A DNA stretch of 64,000 nucleotides from Microbacterium allomyrinae (GTDB lineage Bacteria; Actinomycetota; Actinomycetes; Actinomycetales; Microbacteriaceae). The stretch's first letter is position 1; each line of letters begins with the position of its first letter. The notes beneath the pieces were generated by a model, which was not told the origin of the DNA, did no database searches, and worked only from the letters and a program-made list of their open reading frames with translations. The stretch is taken from positions 248,001 through 312,000 of the forward strand of contig NZ_JAGTTN010000004.1 in NCBI RefSeq assembly GCF_020682705.1, in the 5' to 3' direction. Positions 51,767 through 59,893 of the stretch are shown here, piece after piece. Both the position numbers and the translations under genes were made by a program.

Positions 51767-51870
51767 CACGTGGCTCCCGCATCGTCGCAGACCGTCGACC
51801 GGCCGCCATCGGCCGGCTGGGGCGCCATCGGATCCGGCGCCTCCGCCATCGTCGCCCGGATGAGCAAAAC

Positions 51871-51903
51871 ATTAGTAGACATATATATGCAAACATATTG
51901 TTC
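51871..51903. promoter_or_regulatory. AT-rich divergent promoter/operator region
   Basis: In the 239 bases between the RbsA-type and hydroxylase genes the segment ATTAGTAGACATATATATG continues into CAAACATATTGTTCG. It holds the palindrome CATATATATG (51880-51889) and two ACATAT copies 14 bases apart. It is the AT-richest spot in the neighbourhood and probably holds both promoters and the binding site of the MarR protein at 53282. Confidence 0.5.
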
Positions 51904-52005
51904 GCGTTGCAGGCGGGCGATGAAGCTTCAGCCGGGCTAGCGTTCCCGATCATGAGCCGAGCGAATGCGCCGGCCGGAACTCACAAAGATGTAGGGGATC
52001 GAAGC

Positions 52006-53145
52006 ATGAACAGCGGCACCATCCTGGTCGTGGGCGGCGGAATCGGCGGATTGTCCACCGCGATCGCTCTGCGCGTCGTCGGCTTCGACGTCACGGTCAT
52101 CGAGAAGCAGGCAGACCTGCACTCGTCCGTGTTCGGCGTCGGCATCATCCAGCCGGCCAACGCCCTCCGGGCCCTCGACGCGATCGGCTGCGCCCAGCAG
52201 TGCCTGGACGCGGGATACGCGGCCAGCGCCTGGGGCAGCATGTACGACGTCGACGGCGAATTCATCCGAGAGATACCCGGAGCCACCTTCGAGCAGTCGA
52301 AGTTCCCCCCGATGAACGGTGTCACGCGGCCCAAACTGCACGAGATCCTCACGAGCCGGGCGCACGAGGTCGGTGTCGAGATCCGGTACGCGACCTCGTT
52401 CCTGAGGCTCGAGCCCGACGACGACAAGGTGACCGTCGTCTTCGACGACGAGTCGTCGCAGGACTTCGACATCGTCGTCGGCGCCGACGGCGTCCGCTCC
52501 CAGGTGCGCAGCCACGTCCTGCCGACAGAGCTGACGCCGTACTACATCGGACAGTCCGCCTACCGGATCAACGTTCCGCTCCGGCCCGAGATCGACCGCA
52601 TCATCCTCCAGACCGGCCCCACCGGCATGGCCGGGTTCGTCCCGATCGGCAAGGACATGGCGTACTTCTTCTTCAACGCCGAGATGGCGCGCGACGCCCG
52701 CCCGAGCGCTGATGACATCGTCGACGCCCTGACCGGGGAGATCGAGGCGTACGGCGGGCTCACGGCGTGGGCCCGCGACGAGGTCATCGCGCGAGCGGAC
52801 CCGGCCGACATCGTGCTCCGGCCCGAGGAGGCGCTCATCGCACCGGCTCCGTGGCATCGGGGCCGGATCGTGCTGGTCGGCGATGCCGTCCACGCGGTGA
52901 CGCCCCACCTCGGCCAGGGTGCGGCCCAGGCCATCGAGGACGGCGTCGTGCTCGCCCGCAGCCTCGATGCGCACTCGTCGTACGAGGAGGCCTTCGCCGA
53001 CTACACCGAGCGACGCTACGAGCGGTGCAAGCTCGTGGTGCAGACGTGCCTGGATATCGCCGAATGGGAACAGGGCCGCAAGCCCGACTTCGACAACATC
53101 GCCGCGACTCACCACGTCCTCGAGATTCTCGCTCAGCCCTTCTGA
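52006..53145 (+). CDS. FAD-dependent aromatic hydroxylase, paralogue of the one at 22991
   Basis: 379 residues. FAD motif GGGIGG at 10-15, DG motif VGADGVRSQVRSHV near 158, GD motif LVGDAVHAVTPHLGQG near 288. Extended stretches match the 22991 protein (VTVIEKQ, GVGIIQPANALRALDAIGCA, TRPKLHEIL, HRGRIVLVGDAVHAVTP in part). It is expected to hydroxylate a phenolic or heteroaromatic acid with NAD(P)H and O2. ATG at 52006 is preferred over ATG at 51952 because the FAD strand begins four residues later. A MarR gene follows after 136 bases. Confidence 0.9.
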   Translation: MNSGTILVVGGGIGGLSTAIALRVVGFDVTVIEKQADLHSSVFGVGIIQPANALRALDAIGCAQQCLDAGYAASAWGSMYDVDGEFIREIPGATFEQSKFPPMNGVTRPKLHEILTSRAHEVGVEIRYATSFLRLEPDDDKVTVVFDDESSQDFDIVVGADGVRSQVRSHVLPTELTPYYIGQSAYRINVPLRPEIDRIILQTGPTGMAGFVPIGKDMAYFFFNAEMARDARPSADDIVDALTGEIEAYGGLTAWARDEVIARADPADIVLRPEEALIAPAPWHRGRIVLVGDAVHAVTPHLGQGAAQAIEDGVVLARSLDAHSSYEEAFADYTERRYERCKLVVQTCLDIAEWEQGRKPDFDNIAATHHVLEILAQPF

Positions 53146-53160
53146 GCCGCCGACCGGGTT

Positions 53161-53196
53161 CCGGCCGGGTCCTGCGCCTCCTCGCGGCCCGGCCGG
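53161..53196 (+). terminator. Hairpin after the FAD hydroxylase
   Basis: CCGGCCGGG (53161-53169) pairs with CCCGGCCGG (53188-53196), an 18-nt loop between. It begins 15 bases past the stop. The loop is long and no T tract follows, so only a moderate terminator call. Confidence 0.45.
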
Positions 53197-53202
53197 AGAC
53201 CC

Positions 53203-53273
53203 CTCGAGAGACGGAATTCCGCTCGATGGAACGGGATCCCGCTCGATAGACCGGAATGCCCCTCGATAGGATG
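53203..53273 (+). repeat. Tandem 20-bp repeat array before the MarR gene, probable operator array
   Basis: Units begin CTCGA and carry a small palindrome: CTCGAGAGACGGAATTCCG (53203), CTCGATGGAACGGGATCCCG (53222), CTCGATAGACCGGAATGCCC (53242) and the partial CTCGATAGGATGG (53262). The pattern CTCGATRGA-N-GGAATNCC recurs every 19-20 bases, two helical turns. The fourth unit contains TAGGAT (53267-53272), a -10 box ten bases before the MarR ATG. A protein binding side by side on one DNA face is the natural reading. Confidence 0.7.
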
Positions 53274-53281
53274 GCGCCGTC

Positions 53282-53776
53282 ATGCCGACACCCACGCGCC
53301 CCGAGTCCACCGCCGCACACGCCGAGCCGAGCAGCGCCCTGCGTTCAGAGCTGAGCGTGGTGCTCCGCGAACTGGCGTGGACGATCCACCGTCACACCCC
53401 CGAGCGTGCCGGTGTCGGCCCGATCCCCACGACCGAGATCGCCCTGCTCAAGCAGGTCATCGACGCCCCGGGCTCGACCGTGGGGGAGCTGGTCGCGACA
53501 CTGGGCCTGCAGCAGCCGAACGTCAGTGCGGCGCTTCGCACGCTGGAGCAGCGCGGGTTCGTCTCGCGGGGAAAGGATGCCGCCGACCGCCGAGTCTGGC
53601 GCATCCGCCCCACGGATCGGGGCATCGCGGAACACCGGGCGATCTCGGACGCGTGGACGCGGCCCGTCGATGAGGCCGTCGCCGAATTGACGGACGAGCA
53701 GCGCCGGGCGCTGGACGACGCCCTGGAATCACTGCAGGCCGTGCACCGGCTGCTGCAGCATCCTGCAACCGGCTGA
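53282..53776 (+). CDS. MarR-family transcriptional regulator, paralogue of the one at 22446
   Basis: 164 residues. Winged helix: TEIALLKQVIDAPGSTVGE, recognition part LGLQQPNVSAALRTLEQRG, wing GKDAADRRVWRIRPT. It resembles the 22446 protein along its length, including the leading ELAWTIHRHTPERAGVGPIPT block, and like it neighbours a class A FAD hydroxylase. The ATG is ten bases after a TAGGAT -10 box, so the 5' leader is nearly absent. It probably binds the repeat array upstream and the AT-rich site at 51871. Confidence 0.92.
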   Translation: MPTPTRPESTAAHAEPSSALRSELSVVLRELAWTIHRHTPERAGVGPIPTTEIALLKQVIDAPGSTVGELVATLGLQQPNVSAALRTLEQRGFVSRGKDAADRRVWRIRPTDRGIAEHRAISDAWTRPVDEAVAELTDEQRRALDDALESLQAVHRLLQHPATG

Positions 53777-53804
53777 GGCGCGATACCGAGGCGGCCGCAG
53801 GTCG

Positions 53805-54173
53805 TCAGCCGAGCTTGCCGGCGGCGCTGCGGACGCGCTGCAGTGCCTCTGACACGAGCTCGTTCAGATCGCGGGTGTTGCCGTCGGCCGTCCACGCGTC
53901 GTAGCCGTCACGGAAGGCGAGAACGCCGACCTCGCCGGCCATCGCCGCAACGGCGTCCTCGACGCCGCGCTCGCGCAGGGCGTGCGCCATCGCGGCGGCC
54001 ATGCCGACCTTCTTGAGCAGCGCGCGGTCTTGCAGCTCGGCACTGGTCGCTATGACGGCTTCGAGCTGCGGCCCGATCTCGAGGTTGAACCATCGGCGAG
54101 CAGCTCGGGATGCCGGCCGGGTATCCCCGAGAAGCGCCGATGCGCCGAGGTACTTGTGGGGCCCACGATCCAC
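53805..54173 (-). pseudogene. Headless TetR-like remnant (C-terminal ligand domain only)
   Basis: The 122-residue frame looks like the C-terminal helices of a TetR regulator: DTRPASRAARRWFNLEIG, PQLEAVIATSAELQDRALLKK, AAAMAHALRERGVEDAVA and GEVGVLAFRDGYDAW. TetR proteins are about 200 residues with an N-terminal helix-turn-helix; nothing like that is encoded upstream, where only 16 bases remain before a gene on the other strand. It may be a deletion remnant, or a domain that works without binding DNA. No credible ribosome binding site. Confidence 0.6.
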
Positions 54174-54189
54174 GCCTCACAATGCGGCT

Positions 54190-54528
54190 ATGAGCGAAAC
54201 AGGCGAGGACGACGCCGAATTCGTCGCGGTGACGAACCGGGTCGCGATGCGGTTCCCCGGTATCGGCAGGGAGCACATCGGGCAGATCGTGCAGGAAGAG
54301 CTCGACGACCTCGCGGGCGCCAGGGTGCGCGACTTCATCCCGGTGCTCGTCGAACACGCCGCGACCGAGCGGTTGCGGCTCGAGACGCAGCCGCAATGGG
54401 CTCCGGCGCAGGAGTCCGATGCCATGCCGGCGCGGATCGCCGAGCCGGCGGGTCTCGATCCGATGGAGGTGCAACGGCGTTCGGAGGCGCCGAGCGGACC
54501 GCTCCTCGGCAACTACGGCGGCGACTAG
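54190..54528 (+). CDS. Small DUF3562-type (three-helix bundle dimerisation) protein
   Basis: 112 residues. The core VTNRVAMRFPGIGREHIGQIV, split by QEELDDLAGARVRDFIPVLVEHAATERL, matches the three-helix bundle dimerisation family common in actinobacteria; function is unknown. The C-terminal 45 residues are polar and probably disordered. The CACAAT box six bases before the ATG may mark a leaderless start. The CHAD gene follows after 14 bases in the same direction. Confidence 0.7.
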   Translation: MSETGEDDAEFVAVTNRVAMRFPGIGREHIGQIVQEELDDLAGARVRDFIPVLVEHAATERLRLETQPQWAPAQESDAMPARIAEPAGLDPMEVQRRSEAPSGPLLGNYGGD

Positions 54529-54542
54529 CACTCGCCGCGTTC

Positions 54543-55421
54543 ATGAAGGACATCACCGCCGGCGAGGCGATCACTGCGGCGATCCGCGACCTCGTCGGGC
54601 AGTTCGACGAGACCGAGCGAGCAGCGCTGGCGGGCGAACCGGATGGCGTGCACCGGCATCGGACCACGGTGCGCCGACTCCGCAATGTGCTGCGGGTCTT
54701 CCGGGACCTGTTCGATGAGTCCGCGGTGGCGAAGACCCGCGCCGGACTCAGAGAGTGGGGCACGGCACTGGGGGTGGTGCGCGATCACGAGGTCGTGATC
54801 GAGTTCGCCGCTGCGCTCCTGCGCGAGGTGTCGCCCCGGAGCCCGGAGGCACGCATCCCCGCCCGTCTGGTGAAGCCGGAACGGGAAGCCGCCGTGGCCG
54901 CACAGCGGCGCATCGTCGAGATCCACGACCTGGAGAGACTGCGACAGGCGCGGATTCAACTCCACGCGTTCGCGGACGACCCCCCTCTCCTGCCGGCGTC
55001 CGAGGCGCCCGCTTCCGCTGTGCGTCAGACCCTCGTCCGCGCAGCGCAGCGGGTGCTGCGCCGAGCGCAGCGCTCGACGCGGTCACGGCAGTCCCCGCAC
55101 ACCCTGAGGAAGCGGGCACGGCGACTTCGCCATGCGGTGGAGGCCATGACGGCGGAGCCGCCCAGGTTGTTCGGGCGCCGGATGAGCCGCATCGCGAAGG
55201 CGGCCCACCGTCTCCAGACGGATCTCGGCGACCAACGTGACGCACTCCTCCTCGTCACGCGGATCGAGCGGGCGCGTGTCCTCGCGCGCCGTGCCGGCGA
55301 AGAGGTCCTCGTCTACGACGAGCTCGCCGAGGCCGCACAGACTCTCGCCGACGACAGGGAGCGCGCACTGCCCGAGGCCGTCGGCAAGCTCGCCACCGCG
55401 ATCAGCGCTGCGGCCCGGTAG
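54543..55421 (+). CDS. CHAD-domain protein
   Basis: 292 residues, helical and rich in Arg and His. The conserved entry GVHRHRTTVRRLRNVLRVF near 40 repeats in the second half as SPHTLRKRARRLRHAVEAM near 195, giving the two four-helix bundles of the CHAD fold. CHAD domains bind inorganic polyphosphate through His/Arg/Lys surfaces. No CYTH or triphosphatase domain is attached. Likely role is polyphosphate binding, not catalysis. Same strand and close to the DUF3562-type gene. Confidence 0.88.
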   Translation: MKDITAGEAITAAIRDLVGQFDETERAALAGEPDGVHRHRTTVRRLRNVLRVFRDLFDESAVAKTRAGLREWGTALGVVRDHEVVIEFAAALLREVSPRSPEARIPARLVKPEREAAVAAQRRIVEIHDLERLRQARIQLHAFADDPPLLPASEAPASAVRQTLVRAAQRVLRRAQRSTRSRQSPHTLRKRARRLRHAVEAMTAEPPRLFGRRMSRIAKAAHRLQTDLGDQRDALLLVTRIERARVLARRAGEEVLVYDELAEAAQTLADDRERALPEAVGKLATAISAAAR

Positions 55422-55445
55422 CGGCGCGGGCGTTCGAAGCGGGGG

Positions 55446-55475
55446 TTGACGAAACCGACGTGGGCACCCGATAAT
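55446..55475 (+). promoter_or_regulatory. Sigma70-type promoter of the LacI-led operon
   Basis: TTGACG (55446-55451), 18-bp spacer, GATAAT (55470-55475). This is one of the best matches to the consensus in the window. The palindromic operator lies 12 bases downstream of the -10 box, over the start of transcription, so LacI binding would block initiation. Confidence 0.7.
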
Positions 55476-55487
55476 CGTGATGCGTAC

Positions 55488-55503
55488 GATAAATCGATTT
55501 ATC
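55488..55503 (+). promoter_or_regulatory. LacI-type operator
   Basis: GATAAATCGATTTATC is a 16-bp perfect palindrome with central CG, the symmetry expected for LacI/GalR proteins. It lies 16 bases before the LacI start codon and immediately after the promoter, implying autoregulation of the whole operon. Confidence 0.8.
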
Positions 55504-55519
55504 ACGAGGGAGTGACGAA

Positions 55520-56587
55520 GTGACCAGGGTGCGGATCTCAGACGTCGCGGCGGCGGCGGGCGTGTCGGTGACGACCGTCTCGCTCGTCATGAACGACGTC
55601 GAGTCACGCATCCCGGAGCAGACCCGCCAGCGCGTCCGCGACGCCGCGAGGGAAGTCGGCTACACGCCCAGCTCGGTGGCGCGCGGCCTGCGCACGCAGA
55701 AGACGCGAACCGTCGGACTCATCTCGGACCGGATCGCGACCACGCCCTTCGCGGGACGCATGCTCGCCGGCGCGCAGGACGCGGCGCGCGAGAGCGGGCA
55801 CCTGGTCTTCCTCGTCGACACCGATGGCGACGCCGGGATCGAGCGCGACGCGATCAGCGCCCTCACCGCGCAGCAGGTCGACGCCATGATCTACGCGAGC
55901 ATGTGGCATCGCGTGATCGACCCGCCCGCGGGCCTGCCCGCAGGGACCGTCCTCCTCGACTGCCGGCCGGCGACGGGCGGATTCCGCAGCGTCGTACCCG
56001 ACGATCGTGCCGGGGGAGCGGCGGCGGTGCGCGAACTCGTCGCGGCAGGGCACCGGCGCATCGCCTACCTCGACACCGACGACGCTCCGATCGCCTCCAG
56101 CCTTCGTCACGAGGGCTACCTCGAGGCGCTCGCCGAGGCCGGCATCTCCGCCGAACCGGCGCTGCACGTGACCGGTGACACCTCCGCGCAGGGCGGTCGC
56201 GCCGCCGCCGAGAAGCTGCTCGATCTTCCAGAGGACCAGCGGCCCACCGCGATCTTCTGCTTCAACGACCGCATGGCCATCGGCGTCTACACCGCCGCCA
56301 GCCACCGCGGCCTCGAGATTCCGCGCGACCTGTCGGTCATCGGCTACGACGACCAGCAGCTCGTCGCCGCGGAACAGGATCCCCCACTGACCACGATCGC
56401 CCTGCCCCATTACGCAATGGGTCGCTGGGCGATGGAGGTCGCGCTCGGCGTCCGCGCAGAAGGGGATGAGGACGCCGCACACCTTATGGAGTGTCCCGTC
56501 GTCAGACGAGACTCCGTGGGCCCGCCACCGGCGCAAGTCGCCAAACCGAACCGGCGACGGGCTCTACACACCGAACGGCTGCCCTAG
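55520..56587 (+). CDS. LacI-family transcriptional regulator
   Basis: 355 residues, GTG start with GAGGGAG upstream. The N-terminal helix-turn-helix is RISDVAAAAGVSVTTVSLVM, the hinge lies near 55, and the ligand domain carries RTQKTRTVGLISDRIATTPF and PTAIFCFNDRMAIGVY, SVIGYDDQQLVAAEQDPPLTT in outline. It heads the operon SBP-permease-permease-kinase-glycosidase, so the inducer is probably the imported sugar or its phosphate. The last 15 residues are a basic tail. Confidence 0.93.
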   Translation: MTRVRISDVAAAAGVSVTTVSLVMNDVESRIPEQTRQRVRDAAREVGYTPSSVARGLRTQKTRTVGLISDRIATTPFAGRMLAGAQDAARESGHLVFLVDTDGDAGIERDAISALTAQQVDAMIYASMWHRVIDPPAGLPAGTVLLDCRPATGGFRSVVPDDRAGGAAAVRELVAAGHRRIAYLDTDDAPIASSLRHEGYLEALAEAGISAEPALHVTGDTSAQGGRAAAEKLLDLPEDQRPTAIFCFNDRMAIGVYTAASHRGLEIPRDLSVIGYDDQQLVAAEQDPPLTTIALPHYAMGRWAMEVALGVRAEGDEDAAHLMECPVVRRDSVGPPPAQVAKPNRRRALHTERLP

Positions 56588-56646
56588 GCAGCCACCGACG
56601 AGCGATCGACGCGGGCGTCGGTCACCAACAAAAGGAAACCACAGAT

Positions 56647-57936
56647 ATGCGCAGAACGACGCCGATCTTCGTATCGGCTGGATTGGTCGCAGCGCTCGCC
56701 CTGACCGGATGCGGTCAGGCAGGCCAGGACAGCGCGACCACCGAGGATGGCCGCACCCAGCTGACCATGTGGACGCACTCCGCGGGAAACCCCGCCGAGC
56801 TCGAGGTCTACGAGCGGATCATCTCGGACTTCAACGAATCGCAGGATCAGTACGAGGTCGTCCACGAGTCCTTCCCCCAGGGCGCCTACAACGACGCGAT
56901 CGTCGCGGCCGCGACATCCGGCGATCTTCCCTGCCTGCTCGACCTCGACGGCCCGATCATGCCGAACTGGGCGTGGGCGGGTTACCTGCAGCCCCTCGAG
57001 CTGCCGACGGAGCTGACCGATTCGCTGCTGCCCACCGCGGTGGGCGTCTGGGACGACGAGATCTACTCGGCCGGCTACTGGGATGCCGCGCTCTCGATCT
57101 TCGCGCGCGAGTCGGTGCTCAGCGCCAACGGCATCCGCATCCCGACGGTCGAGGAACCCTGGACCGCGGACGAGTTCACCGAGGTCCTGTCGACCCTGAA
57201 GGCCGCCGGCTACGAGACGCCCATCGACATCGGCGCCGAAGACACCGGCGAGTGGTGGCCGTACGCGTACTCGCCGTTCCTGCAGAGCTTCGGCGGCGAC
57301 CTCATCGACCGCTCCACCATGCTCAGCGCCGACGGCGTCCTCAACGGGCCCGAGGCCGTGGCGTGGGGCGAATGGTTCGGCGGGCTCTTCGCCGACGGCT
57401 TCGCCGGCAACGCCGGGACGATCGGCAACCAGGAGTTCATCGACGACGAGGTCGCCCTCAGCTACACGGGCGTCTGGAACGCGGTCACGGCGCTCGACGC
57501 GGTCGGAGACGACCTGCTGATCCTGCCTCCGCCGGACCTCGGCACCGGACCCAAGATCGGCGGCGGCTCGTGGCAGTGGGCCATCTCGTCGAACTGCAAC
57601 GACGCGGACGGCGCGCGCGAGTACCTGGAGTTCAGCTTCCAGGACGAGTACATCACCGAGTTCGCCGACAAGCAGGTCGTGATCCCCGCGACCGAGGCGG
57701 CTGCCGAGGCTTCGGAGTACTTCGGTGAGGACGGCGCGCTGCGTCCCTTCGTCGAGTTCTCGCAGGAGTACGCCGTGCTGCGTCCCGAGACCCCCGCCTA
57801 CGCGGTCATCTCGAGCACCTTCGAGACCGCGGCGAAAGACATCATGAACGGCGCCGACGTCCAGCAGACGCTCGACCGGGCCGTCTCCGAGATCGACGCC
57901 AACATCGCCTCCAACGACGGCTACGGCTTCGAGTGA
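56647..57936 (+). CDS. Sugar ABC transporter substrate-binding lipoprotein (family 1)
   Basis: 429 residues with lipobox ALTGC (Cys22). MalE-like pattern: TQLTMWTHSAGNPAELEVY, YNDAIVAAATSGDLPCLLDLDGP in part and the aromatic-rich binding cleft GEWWPYAYSPFLQSFGG. Family 1 proteins bind di- and oligosaccharides. AAAGGAAACC precedes the ATG at 56647. Together with the fructokinase and GH32-like genes, a fructo-oligosaccharide or sucrose-type ligand is likely, as inference. A strong hairpin follows the stop. Confidence 0.92.
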   Translation: MRRTTPIFVSAGLVAALALTGCGQAGQDSATTEDGRTQLTMWTHSAGNPAELEVYERIISDFNESQDQYEVVHESFPQGAYNDAIVAAATSGDLPCLLDLDGPIMPNWAWAGYLQPLELPTELTDSLLPTAVGVWDDEIYSAGYWDAALSIFARESVLSANGIRIPTVEEPWTADEFTEVLSTLKAAGYETPIDIGAEDTGEWWPYAYSPFLQSFGGDLIDRSTMLSADGVLNGPEAVAWGEWFGGLFADGFAGNAGTIGNQEFIDDEVALSYTGVWNAVTALDAVGDDLLILPPPDLGTGPKIGGGSWQWAISSNCNDADGAREYLEFSFQDEYITEFADKQVVIPATEAAAEASEYFGEDGALRPFVEFSQEYAVLRPETPAYAVISSTFETAAKDIMNGADVQQTLDRAVSEIDANIASNDGYGFE

Positions 57937-57941
57937 TTCCC

Positions 57942-57976
57942 TGCGCCGGCGGGGGCCGTACGCCCCCGCCGGCGCA
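57942..57976 (+). terminator. Intercistronic hairpin between binding protein and permease
   Basis: Perfect 15-bp stem TGCGCCGGCGGGGGC / GCCCCCGCCGGCGCA with 5-nt loop CGTAC, five bases after the stop and 18 before the permease start. As in maltose-type operons it probably stabilises the upstream mRNA so the binding protein is made in excess. Confidence 0.65.
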
Positions 57977-57994
57977 TATACAGAGAGATCTGCC

Positions 57995-58936
57995 ATGACT
58001 GTCACACCGCCGACGGTCGCCGCCGAACAGCCACGGCGCGCCATCCGTCGATTCCGCTCCATCAAGGGACGCGAGACATGGGCCGGGCTCGGGATGATCG
58101 CCCCCGCGGGCATCCTCCTGGTGCTGTTCCTCGTGATCCCCGTGATCCTCGCCTTCACGCTCTCGTTCACCAACGCGCGACTCATCTCGCCCAACCCGCC
58201 GCGCTTCGTCGGGTTCGACAACTTCATCCGCGCGTTCACCGCCGACCCGGTGCTCGTGCAGTCGGTCGGGAACACCGCGGTTTTCGCGCTCGTCGTCGTT
58301 CCCGTTCAGGCGGGTCTCGGGCTGCTCCTCGCGGTGCTCGTGAACCGCCGCATGAGGGGTGTCACCGCGTTCCGCGTGATCTTCTTCATCCCGGTCGTCA
58401 CGTCCATCGTGGTCGTGTCGATCCTGTGGAAGTTCATGTACCAGAAGGACGGGCTGATCAACTCGATGATCGACGCGCTCACCTTCGGGGCGTGGTCGGG
58501 CGTCGACTGGCTGAACGATCCGCAGACCGCGCTCGGCGCGATCATCGTCCTGTCGATCTGGCAGGCGGTCGGCTTCCACATGATCATCTGGCTCTCCGGC
58601 CTGCAGACGATCCCGGAAGAGCTCTACGAGGCCGCCCGGATGGACGGCGCGAGCCCGTGGCGGCAGTTCACCAACGTCACGTGGCCCGGGCTTCGCCCGA
58701 CGATGGTGTTCGTCCTCGTCACGATCACCATCGCCGCCCTCGGGCTCTTCGTGCAGGTCGATGTGATGACCCAGGGTGGACCGCTCAACTCCACCTCGAC
58801 GATCGTCTACTACGCCGTGCGCAAGGGCTACGAGCAGCAGGAGATCGGCTACGCCGCGGCGATCTCGCTCATCTTCTTCGTGGCCGTGCTGGTCATCGCG
58901 CTGATCCAGCGACGCCTCACGCGAGACAAGGACTGA
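57995..58936 (+). CDS. Sugar ABC transporter permease, MalF/UgpA type
   Basis: 313 residues with six helices. The N-terminal cytoplasmic tail is basic; GMIAPAGILLVLFLVIPVIL is the first helix. The EAA loop is EELYEAARMDGASPWRQFTNV near 215. It pairs with the following MalG-type permease; three bases separate the genes. No ATPase gene is present in the operon, as is common for actinobacterial sugar importers that share a single MsiK-type ATPase encoded elsewhere. Confidence 0.93.
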   Translation: MTVTPPTVAAEQPRRAIRRFRSIKGRETWAGLGMIAPAGILLVLFLVIPVILAFTLSFTNARLISPNPPRFVGFDNFIRAFTADPVLVQSVGNTAVFALVVVPVQAGLGLLLAVLVNRRMRGVTAFRVIFFIPVVTSIVVVSILWKFMYQKDGLINSMIDALTFGAWSGVDWLNDPQTALGAIIVLSIWQAVGFHMIIWLSGLQTIPEELYEAARMDGASPWRQFTNVTWPGLRPTMVFVLVTITIAALGLFVQVDVMTQGGPLNSTSTIVYYAVRKGYEQQEIGYAAAISLIFFVAVLVIALIQRRLTRDKD

Positions 58937-58939
58937 GTC

Positions 58940-59893
58940 ATGACCGCCACAGAAACCCTCACCACCGGTGCGCCGGCGCCGCGCCGATCGGGGCGCCGGG
59001 CCGCGGGCGCGAGCGAGAAGTCGCATCGCCGGCGCGGCAAGGTCTTCCTCTACCTCGCCATGTCGCTGTTCGGGATCGTGTTCCTCTTCCCGCTCGTGTT
59101 CATGTTCGTCTCGAGCCTCAAGCCCGACAGCCAGATCCTGCAGGACATCGATTCGCCGATGGCGTTCCTGCCGGTCGGTGACATCAGCCTCGACAACTAC
59201 TTCGGCGTCTTCGACCGTGTGCCCGTCGCGCAGTTCCTGTTCAACTCGGTGCTCGTGACGGTTCTCACGGTGGGGCTCGGGCTCATCGTGAACTCCATGG
59301 CCGGCTTCGCCCTGTCGCGGCTGGAGTGGAAGGGGCGCTTCGTCGTCCTGGCCATCGTCATCGCCACGCTCATCGTCCCGTTCGAGACGATCGCCGTGCC
59401 GATGGTCTACTGGGTCGCCCAGCTGCCGACGCTCGTGCTCGAAGGCGGGGTCGTGAAGTACGACTTCGGCTGGCTGAACACGTACGAGGTGCAGATCGTG
59501 CCGTTCATCGCGAACGCGTTCTCGATCTTCCTGTTCACGCAGTACTTCTCCACCATCCCGAAGTCGCTCGACGAGGCGGCGAGGATCGACGGTGCGAGCT
59601 GGTTCACGATCTACCGCCGCATCCTCGTCCCGCTGTCGGGTCCGGCGTTCGCGACCGTCGCCATCCTGACCTTCCTGCCGGCATGGAATCAGTACCTGTG
59701 GCCGCTCATGGTCGTGCAGAAAGAGGAGCTGCGGCCCGTCATGGTCGGTATGCAGTACTTCTTCCAGCTCAACACCGCCTGGGGAGAGGTCATGGCGTAC
59801 ACGTCGCTGATCACGCTGCCCGTGCTCATCGTGTTCCTGATCTTCCAGCGGGCGTTCGTCAGCAGCATCGCCGCGAGCGGGGTGAAGGGATGA
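58940..59893 (+). CDS. Sugar ABC transporter permease, MalG/UgpE type
   Basis: 317 residues with six helices and a 40-residue Arg-rich N-terminal tail. EAA loop KSLDEAARIDGASWFTIYRRI near 210, and LVPFETIAVPMVYW near 145. The stop overlaps the start of the kinase gene by four bases (ATGA), coupling uptake and phosphorylation. Confidence 0.93.
   Translation: MTATETLTTGAPAPRRSGRRAAGASEKSHRRRGKVFLYLAMSLFGIVFLFPLVFMFVSSLKPDSQILQDIDSPMAFLPVGDISLDNYFGVFDRVPVAQFLFNSVLVTVLTVGLGLIVNSMAGFALSRLEWKGRFVVLAIVIATLIVPFETIAVPMVYWVAQLPTLVLEGGVVKYDFGWLNTYEVQIVPFIANAFSIFLFTQYFSTIPKSLDEAARIDGASWFTIYRRILVPLSGPAFATVAILTFLPAWNQYLWPLMVVQKEELRPVMVGMQYFFQLNTAWGEVMAYTSLITLPVLIVFLIFQRAFVSSIAASGVKG

Noticed and set aside
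51871..51903. AT-rich patch as a sign of horizontal transfer or an integration site
   Set aside because: It is only about 30 bases, lies exactly between divergent genes and both flanks have the normal GC-rich codon use; a promoter/operator is simpler.
53203..53273. CRISPR-like repeats
   Set aside because: The units are contiguous with no spacers, only about 20 bases long and no cas gene is present; an operator array fits better.
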